A DNA stretch of 64,000 bases, taken from assembly GCF_004335975.1 (NCBI RefSeq), contig NZ_PSZO01000003.1, forward strand, positions 34,044-98,043. The letters run 5' to 3'. Under the pieces are notes generated by a model, which did not search any database, was not told the origin of the DNA, and worked only from the letters and a program-made list of their open reading frames with translations. Positions 9,560 to 22,118 of the stretch are shown here, in pieces (the stretch's first letter is position 1; every line of letters begins with the position of its first letter). The stretch comes from Mycoplasma marinum (lineage in GTDB: Bacteria; Bacillota_I; Bacilli_A; Mycoplasmatales; Metamycoplasmataceae). The position numbers were made by a program, and so were the translations under genes.

Positions 9560-10243
9560 CTGAATATATGCTTCAACTTAGTCAAATGATAATATCTTTT
9601 TGAATATGTTCAAACATTCTGATTTGACATTAAAGAAAATCAACTTCCCCACTATCTAAAGAGTTCCAATTCTAGACATTGAAATAGCCTCACCTAATTT
9701 GTGTATCATTAATCAAAATCATTAGAAGATTATTAACTCTCATGATCTGAGTAAATAATCTTTCGTTTTAAATCTGTGTTTCTAATATATTCCAAAACCA
9801 GGTTGTTATCATCGTATTCCCTTTTAATTAATTTTTTTATTCAATAATAATGTTTTTTGATTTGCCTTATTATATGAACAAGCACCCCAAGGCCTTTAAC
9901 TAGGTACCTATTCCCTATGCCAAGCATTTATTGCGTATTTTATTAATGAACACTACTTGTCTTTCCTTATACAATGTTTTTTATTCATTAAGAAAGATTG
10001 AGTAGTAACTTTTTTTAAATTGGATTTCTTTGCAACTTATAAGTAGTATTCTTATTTTTTTGCATCCTTTTATATCTTTTAGTGATTCTAATAAGATTTT
10101 TTGTAAATTCATCTCAATCTATAGCTTTTTTTGGTTTTTCCATTGCTTTTTTGCCCGTTATACTTCCAACTATATCAGTATCGCCATTTTTTATAACATA
10201 AGTTCTTGACCAAATCACCCCTTTTGCTCGTTGGAGATTGTCT
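9560..10243 (-). pseudogene. Decayed IS3-family transposase
   Basis: Pieces of an IS3/IS150-type transposase are read on the minus strand in shifting frames. The upstream part (about 10243-10040) is open and reads IWSRTYVIKNGDTDIVG then AIDWDEFTKNLIRITKRYKR. Further down come NLVLEYIRNTDLKRKIIYSD, matching the DDE-domain 'ilHSD.GsQYts' area. Next comes SMSRIG..SLDSGEVDF around 9660-9690, matching 'SMSRxGNsLDNrevE', and then MFEHIQKD near 9600-9625. Frameshifts, TAA and TAG codons break it at many places. No terminal inverted repeats could be set by eye. The upstream part is assigned only by linkage. It is a fossil, not an active element. Confidence 0.7.
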
Positions 10244-10428
10244 CACCTTTAATTTTGGCATGGTGTATCAAGATGCATATATTCTAAAACTTTCACACTC
10301 CTTAAAAATTATTGTTCATTGTTTCACTATTAATTATTCAAAAATAAAAAGTGAACTCCTTATTATGGAACTCACATTATCTTTCTACCTTTAATGAAGG
10401 TATAAATTTTATTCTATTTTTTATTTAA

Positions 10429-11565
<1,137 letters not shown>

Positions 11566-11716
11566 TTAGTATTTTAATGTGTAAATTATAAACTATTTAA
11601 AAAATAAGTACAAAAAAACAAGAAAAATACCCTTAGATTAATACATCTAATTAATTAGTAATAAATATGGTTAAAATACAAAATATAAATTTAAATAAGC
11701 AATGATAGGGGGTAAA

Positions 11717-13698
11717 ATGAAGAAAATAAAATCAAAATACTTTACTTATATTTTAGGAGGGACAGCAGTTGCGGTGGCAGGAGCAACGATTATTAGTCAA
11801 CAGTTAGCATAATTACAAAAATTGAAAATCATAAGACTAACTCAAATAAAATTTCTGAGCAATTTAAGGATAATTATTTTTACAATACAACTTTAGTTAA
11901 AATTGAAAAAATAGAAAATGAAGAACTTAAAAATGGGACATTAGGAATTACATTACCAAAAGACCTATCGGGAACTAAAGTTACTTATTCACGCCCTTAA
12001 ATTGAAAAAGATGGAAAATTAGAAGTTATCCTCAAAATAAGCAAAGTGTCTGAAAAAATTGTAGAACATAAGATTATTGTTCACATTAAAGGTATTAATA
12101 AAGCAAAAGTTCCTGAGACAATAAAAAATATTTCTAAGCAAATTTCGAAGACGGCAAATTATAATTCAAATAAAGCAATTGCAGCGGTAAAAAATATTGC
12201 ATTTGTCGATAAAACTCTTGGCATTGATATTCTTGATGATTTAGAAGGTGTTGATGTTAAATATACACACAAAAAGATTGACCACAATGGAACTTATGAT
12301 GTTACATTAAGCTTTAGTAAGAACGGTGCGACCGATTCAGTTGTTGTTAAATTAACAGTTACAGGTATGGATGTTGCTCAAAAAAATAAAATTAAAGAAG
12401 AAGCTAAAACAGACTTTCAATAAAATATCGGACGCATTGAAAAATATAAGTTTTACAAAAGTGGAAGATTACAATAAAAGTGGCGCAATACCATACTATA
12501 CTACATATCAAAGTTCCAACAGTAAGTCATTGGATGCTATAATTGGAACAAGTTTTATGAATATATATAACAACTTAGATCCAGGTTGAGAAATTCAATT
12601 AGGAAAACGAACAGTTACTGGTGGTACTCCTGTTTTACTTTGAATTAAGCTTATATATAAACGTTCTGATTGATATGACCTTAATGGTGTTATTTGAGAT
12701 AAAAATGATAGAAGTGGAGCGCAAGATATCAATATTGCAAGCATAATAACAAATAGAGAGAGAAACAAAACTGATTCATTAGATATAAATAAAATAGTGA
12801 ACTCAATAAATTTAGGAGCTAATTATAATTCAACATTCGGAGCTATAACTTCTGCAAAAGATGTGAAATTAGTTAGCGGCAACCTTGGAATAACACTTCC
12901 TAACGATTTAAAAGGCACAAATATAACATATTCTCATGACGGAATCGATGCCAATGGTGAATTAGTAGTTACATTGACAATTTCAAAAGGATTTGGAACT
13001 TCTGTAACTAAATCAGTAAAAGTTAATGCAACAGGAATAAATGGTACTGGACCAATGATAAAAATGAAAGACGATGCCAAAATAGGATCTAGAACATTAA
13101 GTCATGATTCAAAATCCAACTCGTTTAATATTAGTTTATATAAAGATGAAAATATTAATGAGCAAATGCTTAAAGATTTATTCATAATTCCTTCTGGAAT
13201 AACAATTTCATCTAATTTTACAACTAATCCAGTAGATTCAAGTGATATAAATTCAATTCAAACTATTACATTAACAGCAGAAAACATTGCAGGATATAAG
13301 ACAAAAGTAATGATTAATATTAAATTTATGTCGGAAAAAGAAGTTGCTAAAGATATATTTGCACAAATTATAAATAAAATTGAAAATACCGGAAATACAT
13401 CAGTATATTATTATAATTTTGTATCAAAAAATATATCATATTATACAAAATATGATAATAAAAATAAAGACTTGATAAATACAGTTCTTAAGACAAATTT
13501 ACAAGATATATATGCCAATCTTCCAAGTGGATGAGAAATCTTATTTGGGAAAAACACTAACAATAAAAATAGTCCTATTTAATATATTTAAAAGTTAAAC
13601 ATTGGAATAAAGAATTTAATATGGATGGAAGTGTTTGAACAAAAACTGATTCATATCCTTCATTAGATATCGCAAGTATAATTCGAAATAAATTGTAA
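11717..13698 (+). pseudogene. Broken surface protein with repeated lipoprotein-associated domains
   Basis: A decayed gene of about 650 codons. It starts with a signal-type helix (MKKIKSKYFTYILGGTAVAV...) without a lipobox Cys. A 60-residue module occurs three times: GTLGITLPKDLSGTKVTYS (about 11939), KTLGIDILDDLEGVDVKYTH (12211) and GNLGITLPNDLKGTNITYSH (12884). Each ends in TVTG or similar, as in the mycoplasma lipoprotein-associated (Lipoprotein_17-like) domain. A second module ending GWEIxxGK then DINIASIIxNR/DIASIIRNK is present twice (12400-12770; 13340-13698). Lesions are a frameshift near 11810, TAA at 11998, a frameshift near 12420 and another near 13578. The longest intact piece is 12797-13579. 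It resembles a member of a variable surface-protein family; function unknown. Confidence 0.72.
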
Positions 13699-13735
13699 TG
13701 TTAATGCATTTAATTTGTACCCAATATCAAAACTT

Positions 13736-13778
13736 AAAACATATCTCCAAAAAAATAATGGGTGGTATGTTTTTTTTA
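13736..13778 (+). terminator. Terminator after the surface-protein pseudogene
   Basis: AAAACATA pairs with TATGTTTT around an A-rich loop, followed by a run of T. Confidence 0.5.
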
Positions 13779-13967
13779 TGTGGACAATAACTAAAAGAAA
13801 TAATGAATCTTAAATCAATAAAATTAATAGTGTATAAAAAATATTTTTGAAATAGATGATTATTAATAATCAATTATTTTCTAGTTTTATTTTATCTCCA
13901 CCTTTTCGTAAAACATTTTTAATACATTCATTAGTATTATAAAGGGTATATTTAGTATAATATTTTT

Positions 13968-14351
13968 ATGAAGAAATTATTTAATAAATATGACCTTGGA
14001 TGGTTTATAGTGCTATTCTTAGCTATTTCCATAACATTAATGTCAATGATGCTTGCACATTGCTCTTATAAATTGATTTCACATGTCTATTTTGGATTAA
14101 CAATAGTTGGATTTTGTGGAATACTATTTTCATGAATATCGCGTAAAAAGGATAATGCAATATATAAAAAAGGTAATAAAAAGATCACAGATAGTGATAA
14201 GAGAATTATAGAACATTATACTTTTTCTCAAAAATATAATATGGATTCTTTTAGACAAGCAAAAACAAGGCAAGCAATAAGATTTTTAACAATAATTATT
14301 TTACCTACACTAGTTTGTTTTAGTATTTCTTTAATTTTTGCTTTCATTTAA
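13968..14351 (+). CDS. Hypothetical membrane protein, leaderless
   Basis: A 127 aa protein not recognised by family. Hydrophobic segments at about 12-33 (FIVLFLAISITLMSMMLA), 37-58 (ISHVYFGLTIVGFCGILF) and 104-127 (FLTIIILPTLVCFSISLIFAF) suggest three membrane helices, with a basic cytoplasmic loop (SRKKDNAIYKKGNKK) between the second and third. One TGA encodes Trp at residue 59. The ATG lies exactly six bases after TATAAT (13956-13961), so translation should be leaderless. That, and unbroken coding with a terminator behind it, argue that it is a real gene. Confidence 0.65.
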
Positions 14352-14361
14352 TATAAAACTT

Positions 14362-14384
14362 AAGGGGGAGACCCTTTTTTTATT
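14362..14384 (+). terminator. Short terminator after the 127 aa membrane protein
   Basis: AAGGG and CCCTT arms with a GGAGA loop and a T7 tail. Confidence 0.5.
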
Positions 14385-14772
14385 TTTATAATTATCTATA
14401 AAAGAAAAACCTTTTTTAGCATTAAAAAAATAAGGAACACCTTCTGTAATTAATATAAGTGGTTGAATAATATTGAATTTTTAAAGATATAATTTTCAAA
14501 AATATTATAAATTCTATTGAAACTAATTTTTTATATGCATAAATGACATTTAAAGTGCTAAAAGAGATTGTTTTTTAAAATGAAAATGTCATATATATAA
14601 TAATTGGAATCTATAGTTTAAATCAATTAATTAATAAATTATATGGAATCTTATATATTGATAATAGTTTTGAAATTATCGCAACAAGCGATGACATTAA
14701 AAAAACAAGTCTAAATTATAACAATTCCCATATTAACAAGTTCTTGTATCTCTCCGAAAATTAGCATTGATT
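14385..14772. other. Gene-poor stretch with an unidentified open fragment
   Basis: No full gene. On the plus strand a frame open from about 14580 to a TAG at 14762-14764 reads IIIGIYSLNQLINKLYGILY then DDIKKTSLNYNNSHINKFLY. It has no start codon with a ribosome site and an upstream TAA. It is probably the tail of a lost gene. Confidence 0.4.
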
Positions 14773-14795
14773 AAAAAACAGGCATTATAGCCTGA
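14773..14795 (-). terminator. Terminator of the opp operon
   Basis: On the minus strand CAGGC-TATAAT-GCCTG followed by T6; it lies 65 bases after the last gene of the operon. Confidence 0.75.
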
Positions 14796-14859
14796 ATTAT
14801 AAATTATTTATTTTTCAATTAAAATATAAAATAATTAATATTTACCAAAATTCAAAACC

Positions 14860-15417
14860 TTATTCAGGTAATTCCACTTTAATTTGTTCATTGGTATATA
14901 TAATTGGAAGTTTTTCTATCTTTAGCTCTTCCATAAGTATTCTTCTAATATATTGTCTCATAGATTTTTTATCGATAATTTTATTTTTATACAGATTTTT
15001 TGTAATTGAAATCTCCTCTATAAAATCTTTAGAAAAATTAACCCCATTTATTGTGTCGTAATATTTAAGATAATCAAAAATATGTTTTGTTTCCCATTCT
15101 TCTATTGTTTTATCAACTATTTTTTTATCAACACCTGAATTTTTATATAAATTAAAAGAGGTAAAAATAGGAATGAATAAAGGTGCAATTAATATTCCAA
15201 ATCAATTTAATTTTTTATATTTTGCAGGTGTGACCCTATATGCTTTAATCGCTAAAATGGATGTTATTATTCAACAAGCGACTAATCAAAGTATCGCAAA
15301 AATATGTAATCCTAAACGTAAATGAGCAAGGGCAAATGATAACCAAAGTAGTGTGAATGCTGATGAAATAGCTGAAAATATACTTACACTTAAGTGCATT
15401 GTTTCTTTTTTAAACAT
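14860..15417 (-). CDS. Hypothetical membrane protein at the end of the opp operon
   Basis: A 185 aa protein without a recognised family. It has about four hydrophobic segments in the first 95 residues (HLSVSIFSAISSAFTLLWLS; LHIFAILWLVAWWITSILAI; WFGILIAPLFIPIF), then a soluble, lysine-rich C-terminal half. Its ATG directly follows the oppF stop (TAAATG), and its ribosome site AAGGAGG lies within the oppF 3' end, so it must be co-translated with oppF. The tight link points to a role with peptide uptake, but this is only context. Several Trp are TGA codons. Confidence 0.7.
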
Positions 15418-16692
15418 TTAAGCCTCCTTCGCTCATTTTTCAATCTCTTTTTTTGTACCAAGTACAAAACGTTTTCCAGTAGATCCAACTTTAAATCATG
15501 AAGGTTGTGTTTTTTCATCATAATTATGTTGTGTTGAGTCATATTGTACATCAGAAAGAGACTTTTTATGAGAATCAATTGATGGAACCGCAGCTAATAA
15601 TGATTTAGTATACGGATGAATAGGGTGCTTAGAAATTTCATCAGTTGTACCAATTTCTACTACAACACCCTTATACATAACTGCAATTCTATCAGAAATA
15701 TATTCAACCATACGTAAATCATGAGCAATTAATAAAATCGAAAGATTAAAGTTTTTTTTCAAATCGTTGAAAATATTAATAACTTGTGCTTGAATTGAAA
15801 CATCAAGTGCTGAAATAGGTTCATCGGCAACTAATAATTTTGGTCTAAGTACAACTGCTCTTGAGATACCAATACGTTGTTGTTGACCACCTGAGAATTC
15901 TAAAGGAAATCTATTTAAAATTCTCTCAGATAAACCAACTGATCCCAAAATATCAATTACTAATTTTCTCTTAATTGCTTTTGTACCAAGTTTACCAAGT
16001 GTAAAGATGTTTCTTTCTTCCATTCTTAATTTTAAATATGTAATTACCATTTTATTAATAGGTTCTATCGATCCAAGAGGATTTACATAAAGTAATTCCT
16101 TAATTTTCAAATATTCCTTATTATTTTGGTATTCATTATATTTAATTTTATCAAAAGTATTGAAATAATCAATTTTATACTTTTCTTTTTTAATAATTTT
16201 AAGGACATTAACAAGAGTTTTATTGTCAAATATTTTCATATAAGCACTTTTAACATCAATATTATCTAACCCTTCAGAAATAACTTTATAAATATTTTTA
16301 TGAGGATTAAGTGAGTTAGCAGGATCCTGAAAAATCATTTGTGTTTTATTAACAATAAATTTATTTAATTCACCTTTAAGTTTATTAATATTCTTAGGTA
16401 AATTTCTACCAAGAATATTAATTTGACCTTCTTTTCTGCTTACCAAACCCATAATTGCATTTCCGGTAGTTGATTTACCAGAACCCGATTCACCAACAAG
16501 ACCAAGCACCTCACCTTCATAAATATTGAAGGAAATACCTTTTACTGCTTGAATTGCCCTAATACCTTTACCAAAGGTAACAGAAACATTCCTTAGATAT
16601 GAAATTATTTCTCTTCCATCATTATCCAATCTTTCTTCAAGAGTTACAGGAGAAATAGTTGGTATATATTTATTTTTTATTGTTGTTGCCAT
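15418..16692 (-). CDS. oppF: Oligopeptide ABC transporter ATP-binding protein OppF
   Basis: One of two ATPases that drive peptide import; 424 aa, about 90 longer than the Gram-positive norm. Walker A is GLVGESGSGKSTTGNAIMGL near residue 67 and the Q-loop is MIFQDPANSLNPHKN. The ABC signature is LEFSGGQQQRIGISRA, Walker B LLVADEPISALD, and the switch His is in LLIAHDL. Between Q-loop and signature sits an insertion of roughly 100 lysine/tyrosine-rich residues (KIFDNKTLVNVLKIIKKEKY...). TGA at 15496 encodes Trp; the true end is EKWAKEA. The start overlaps oppD by 23 bases. Confidence 0.95.
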
Positions 16693-17755
16693 CTTTTCCT
16701 CTTTTCTCTTTTTTAAATGCAGCCCTTCTTTCCAAAATTATTTTCGGAACATTTATTTTTGGAGCTCTTTTATCAAGTAACCATGTTTTTGCATAGTGTG
16801 TTTCAGAAATCTTAAATAATGGTGGTTCTTTTTCAAAATCAATACCAATTGCTCACTCATTACGAGGCGCAAATGCATCACCAACAATATTATTTAAATT
16901 AGCAGGTGCAGAACCAGGAATTGTTTCAAGTCTTTCACCTTGGTTAATATCTGGTGTAGATAATAATAGTCCTCAAGTATATGGATGTTGTGAATTTCAT
17001 AGAACTTCATCAGAAGTACCATATTCAACAATTTGACCTGCATACATAATTGCAATTCTATCTGCAATTGATGCAACAACACCTAAATCATGAGTAATGA
17101 AAATAACAGAAATATTATATTCTTTTGTTAAGTCATTAATAATATCAAGTATCTGTGCTTGAACTGTTGGATCAAGTGCGGTTGTTGGTTCATCAAGTAT
17201 CAATATTTTTGGTTGACAAGCAATAATAGATGCAATAACAACACGTTGCTTCATACCACCAGACATTTGATGCGGATACATATCCATTACCAATTCAGGA
17301 TTATTAATTTTTGTCTTTTTAAGATACTCAATTGCTTTTGCTTTTGCTTCCTTTTTATTTTTTACTAATTTATTAACTAACATGCCTTCCATAATCTGTT
17401 TTCCAACTTTCATAGTAGGAGTTAATGTAGTCATAGGATTTTGGAAAACTGCTGAAATAGTAGTACCCCTCAATTTAGAAAGTTCTCATTTTTTATTACT
17501 AAAATCTTGAACTTCATGGCCATCAACAATGATTGTTCCTTTTTCAATAATTGAATTATCACCTGTTAAACCATATAAAGTTGATGTAATAACAGATTTA
17601 CCAGAACCTGATTCTCCAATTAAAGCAAGGATTTCACCTTGTTTTAATTTTAAAGAAGCCCCCCTAATAACTTTATTGATTTCTTTTGGGTTAGCAGGAT
17701 TTTTGAAGGATAATCATAAATCATGAATTTCCACTACATTTTTTTGTTTTTCCAT
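16670..17755 (-). CDS. oppD: Oligopeptide ABC transporter ATP-binding protein OppD
   Basis: Partner ATPase of OppF, 361 aa. Walker A is LIGESGSGKSVITSTLYGL, the Q-loop is AVFQNPMTTLTPTM, the signature HQMSGGMKQRVVIA, Walker B ILILDEPTTALD, and the switch FITHDLGVV. The C-terminal extension contains the Opp-type substrate-side motif (GERLETIPGSAPANL then GDAFAPRNEW), which in Dpp/Opp ATPases often carries an Fe-S Cys cluster; Cys residues are not kept here. It ends with an Asn/Lys-rich tail. The start codon overlaps the oppC stop as TAATG, giving strict coupling. Confidence 0.95.
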
Positions 17756-18708
17756 TATCTTTGCCTCCTTAAAGCATCCTGAGTTGCATTACCAATTAAT
17801 TGAACTGAAGTTGTTAATGAAATTAAAAGGAAAGCTGGAATTAATGTATATCTTGGGAATAAAGTAATCATAGTGGAACCATCAGTTAATAAATTACCCA
17901 GTGTTGCTTCATTTGGAATAGAAAGACCAACGAAAGCTAATCCAGCTTCAGCTAAAATTGCCCCCGGAATTGTAAACACTAACTGTGTTATTAAAATAGG
18001 AACCGTAACAGGGATAAAGTTAAGAACAATTTTTCAAGCAGGTGTACCAAGAACTCTTGAAGCAGTAACTCATTCATAGTTTTTAGCACGCTTAACTTGA
18101 GCACGAATTTGTTGGGACATTCCAATTCATCCTGTTAAACACAATGCCATAACCATGATTCAAAATGATGGTTTAATTGCAACCATAGCAATAATCATGA
18201 TAATAATTGTAGGAATATTTGAAATAACTTTTATTATAAATTGCATAACAATATCGAATTTTTCAAAATATCCCATTAAAACACCAATTGTTAAACCAAT
18301 AAAAACATCGATTAATGTTGCCATAACAGCAATTCCTAGTGAGAATCTTAATCCAGTTCATAATCTAGCTCATACATCTCTACCTAAATCATCAGTTCCA
18401 AATATATGACCTTTACTAAACATATTTGCATATGCATTTGAAATATCTGTTGTTTTAGGATCTTGTGATGTAAACGGAATTATTAGTGCAAGTGCAATAA
18501 GTAAAATTAATATAAAGAACCCTACTAATCCTCCGAAATTTTTAGAAAATCTATGTACAAATTCAACAAATGGATTTCCTTTTGGTTTAAGTGTTTTTTC
18601 ATCACGTAATTCAAAAACATTACCAATAGCTTCCCATTGTTTATAAGCAAAAGGCTGTAAATATTTATTTGGTGCCGAACTTACAAATTCATCTTTAATT
18701 TTAGTCAT
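17755..18708 (-). CDS. oppC: Oligopeptide ABC transporter permease OppC
   Basis: Integral membrane permease, 317 aa, with a long hydrophilic N terminus and six expected helices. The OppC signature HIFGTDDLGRDVWARLWTG is present, as is the EAA coupling loop (ASRVLGTPAWKIVLNFIPVTVP) that contacts the ATPases. The C terminus ends in TQDALRRQR, typical of the family. Trp codons include TGA. It lies 2 bases after oppB and overlaps oppD by one base pair step (TAATG). Confidence 0.95.
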
Positions 18709-18710
18709 AT

Positions 18711-19730
18711 TTACCTCCTCCTAATTCTTGGATCCATTATTGCGTATAATGCATCACGTAAAATAAATGAAACAATTGTCAATAGCGAGAATATTGTTAC
18801 TAAGAATAAAATAATATTCTGATCTTTTGATTGAATTGCATTAATAAACATTGCTCCTGAACCTGGAATTTGGAATATTTTCTCAATGAAAATTGAACCA
18901 ATAAATGAACTAAGAACAACAATTGGGAAGAAAGTTGCAATTGGGAACAATGAAGGTTTTAAAGCATGTCTTCAAACAAATCTATTTCTACTTACTCCTT
19001 TTAAGTAAGCGAATTTAGCATGAACTGAATTTAATTCAGAATTTAATTCAGTTCTGATGAATCTAACATAAGTTATAGATCCAACAAGCGAAAGTGAAAT
19101 AGCTGGCATAAATCATGAAGCTATATTAGTTGCATCATAGATATAAGGCAAACTAACAGATTTCGCTAATAATAACATAAATAATCCTAAAACCATTGAA
19201 GGAATTGAGATTAATATTGCGATAATAATTGTAGCAAATGAGTCTACAATTTTCCCGGGTCTTTTACCAACAACGATTCCTAATGGAATACCAATAAGCA
19301 ATGTTAGAATCACAGATATAGAACCTATTACAAATGATGTTCCAAATCTTCCTCAAACAAATGCATTTATTGGTTTTTCCGGAAATAACGTTGATGAAAC
19401 ACCAAAATCTCCGTGAATAAGATTACCAATATACATGATAAATCTTTTTATACTTGGGTAGTCCAAGTGATACTTAACTATAACAATTTGCCTTTGAGCA
19501 TCATCAAGACCTTTCAATAAGCCATTTTCTCCTGGCATACTATCAATTAAGAAGAAAACGATTGTTATAACCAAAAATGATATTACTAAGAATTCAGCAA
19601 TAAGTTTTAAAAGGAAATAAATTGGATACATGTATTTATTCCTAGTTATTAAAAAATATTTGGAATAAATATTATGAAAAATATTTGTTTTTTCTTTTGG
19701 ATTTTGTTTATTTTTTACTTGTTTTGTCAT
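18711..19730 (-). CDS. oppB: Oligopeptide ABC transporter permease OppB
   Basis: Second permease, 339 aa. A first helix (LLKLIAEFLVISFLVITIVF) is followed by the extracytoplasmic segment with MPGENG and YHLDYPSIKRFIMYIGNLIHGDFG, a classic OppB stretch. The EAA loop reads AYLKGVSRNRFVWRHALKPS, and the protein ends in AIMDPRIRRR. Usual OppB is about 310 aa; the excess is a basic N-terminal tail of 40 residues. The start at 19730 lies 4 bases before the oppA stop codon region, so all genes of the operon are packed. Confidence 0.95.
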
Positions 19731-19733
19731 ATT

Positions 19734-22109
19734 TTAGTCTTCCTCCAATCCTGGTAAATTAGGTCTTGGTTTATTATCAACGTCGTAAGCAAATTTCAAA
19801 CTCATTGATTTACCAAAACTAGCACCCATTAATCTACTAATATCTCATTCTTTATCAACTTCCATCAAAGGTATTATCGGCACAGATTCACGAATTAATT
19901 TTTCAAATCCTGCTAATGTTTGTGCAACAAAACTATCACTAAAATTGCCACCTTCTCCAATAAAGAAATTCTCAAATTTATCCATAATTTTCTGTCTTTC
20001 ATCTTGATTTTTAGGTATCGCATTTGGTATTAACTCATTAATTTTATCTCAAACTTTTGAAGAAATTTCCAATTGATCTTTAAGCATATCTCAAGTTTTT
20101 TGTTTTTTCCTTTTGTTTTTAAAAGTAGTATACGTTCAAGAACCTGCAGGATTATTTCTAAATCCAGTTGTCTTAAATTGCTCTTTATTTATACCATCAG
20201 GAAGTAAGAATCTTTTAATATATGCAGAACCAGAAGTTGTATCGTATTTATCATAATTCCCATAAATTATATCGAAATTACCAGTTAATTGTTGTTGTAC
20301 AAAAACATTCTGAGGCAACGATTTTTCTTCTAATTTAACATAATCACCAAATTGTCTTCTAAAGAAATTTGAAAGACCAATAAATATTTTTCTAGTCTCA
20401 GGAGTACTTGGATCAACGAATTTTAAAGTAACTTGTTTTTGATTTGGATGTGCTTTCTTATATTGATCAATATAATATTTTGCAGTCTCTGGATCATATC
20501 CACTATCTACCCTATTTGAGTGTTCAAACATATGTGTTCCAGATAAATGCCCTTGTCAATCAATATTTTCAATTGGGAATTTTTTACCATTTCCAGCTTT
20601 ATAAACTTCTCCTTCTCAAATATTATGAGAATTTTTATAAACATCTCAATGAGTCTCTACATTTCTTGACTTTGTATCCTTAGCTGAATTAAATGAAGTT
20701 CATTTTACAACCGGAAATGATGTTTGTCATCCTGCATATCTAAGCATTTGTTCTCTATTTATTGCATATGAAATAGCTTTTCTTAAATTTTCATCTTGCA
20801 AAGGTGAATTAGAATTTGTACTTTTATCTAAATTTAATGAAAGTGCAATTGTTCCATATCCTGACTTTTTCTTCATATATCTACGTTTTTTAAGGTCAGA
20901 CCAAAATTTCATTTGATAAATACTAGGAACTTTTGTACGAGAAATTTTACCATCATCAAATAAAGTACCTTTTATAACTTCATCTTCTTGAAAATAAAGT
21001 TTAATTTTATTAGGTATAACATGTTTTTCATCAAAATACTTTTCAGATTTTTTAAGTGTAAGAGAACCTCGTTGTCCTAAAATTAATGAATTGATATCAA
21101 ATGGACCATTTCAAATGAAGTTTTTTGCTGAATCTCCAAAATGCATAATTCCACCATGATCTTCAATAAATTTTTTATTAATTGGTAAAAATCCTGGTCT
21201 TTCAAATTCACCTATAGCAGTATTAATGTCTATAGGTTGTGCAAAAGAATAATGAACTATGGAATTAGCCCATTCTCCTTTGGCATCTCTTTCATTTTCA
21301 GGAACAAGACTTTTAACAAAATCCAATGAAGTTTCTTTAGAATTATAAACAATTTCATTTTTTAAACTTTTCATCCCTGAAGAAACACCCAGTTTAAAAT
21401 CACTTTTCCCAATTGTTCCGTCTTTTCTTAATTTGCCGTCAAATGGAGATGGATATATTTTCTTGTTCTTTTTATAATACTCGTATTGCGCATTATAAAC
21501 GTCATTTACACCTCTAATATTTAAATTTCTGATTTTTGCAATTTTTTGGGAACCATTTTTTAAATTAAGTATTGCTTTTGCTGAATCCACATAATCAGAA
21601 CCTTGCACCACTCTTGCATTTTTTTCATCTCATTTTTTATCACCACTTCTTCATTTTGATTTTCCATTTAAACGGAAAAACATGTCTAAGATTAACCCTT
21701 GGCCGTTTACAATAATGATGAAAGATTTTGAATTTTTACCTAAAAATACTGAACTAGATGTATAACCAGAATCTGAAATTTCATAAGATTGACTACTACT
21801 TACTACACTTCCATCTCCATCATCAACATGATAAAGTTCCACAGATAAAGGATCAAGTCTAAGTTGAGATTTTAAATCACCAGATGGACCATGAGAAAAT
21901 AATCCGTCCATTAATGAACTAGCAACAGTACTTGTAGGCCCATCATATTTAATATAATTAAGCGAATTTATAGTGGGAACCGCTAAACCAAAATCATATT
22001 TTTCCTTATGTGAATATTTATTAGAAATAAATAAAGTTAATGGAAGAACAGATATTGCTGCTGCTGCACCCGTTATGGGTATTATAACTTTTGTAAATAT
22101 TTTTTTCAT
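19734..22109 (-). CDS. oppA: Oligopeptide-binding protein OppA, membrane-anchored
   Basis: A 791 aa surface protein assigned as the peptide-binding subunit because of its place before oppB and because of family-5 features: DENLRKAISYAINREQML is the SBP_bac_5 hinge-region motif. It has an N-terminal hydrophobic anchor (VIIPITGAAAAISVLPLTLF) but no lipobox Cys, so it is probably held by an uncleaved helix rather than as a lipoprotein. Twelve or more Trp are TGA. The start follows GGAGGAAAAT 10 bases after the preceding stop. Mycoplasma OppA proteins are large and diverged; some have extra ecto-ATPase activity, but I see no clear Walker motif. Confidence 0.88.
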
Positions 22110-22118
22110 ATTTTCCTC

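Noticed and set aside
12380..12386. A7 tract in the surface-protein fossil as a phase-variation switch
   Set aside because: The homologous modules place the frame change nearer 12420, and other stops and shifts would still break the gene.
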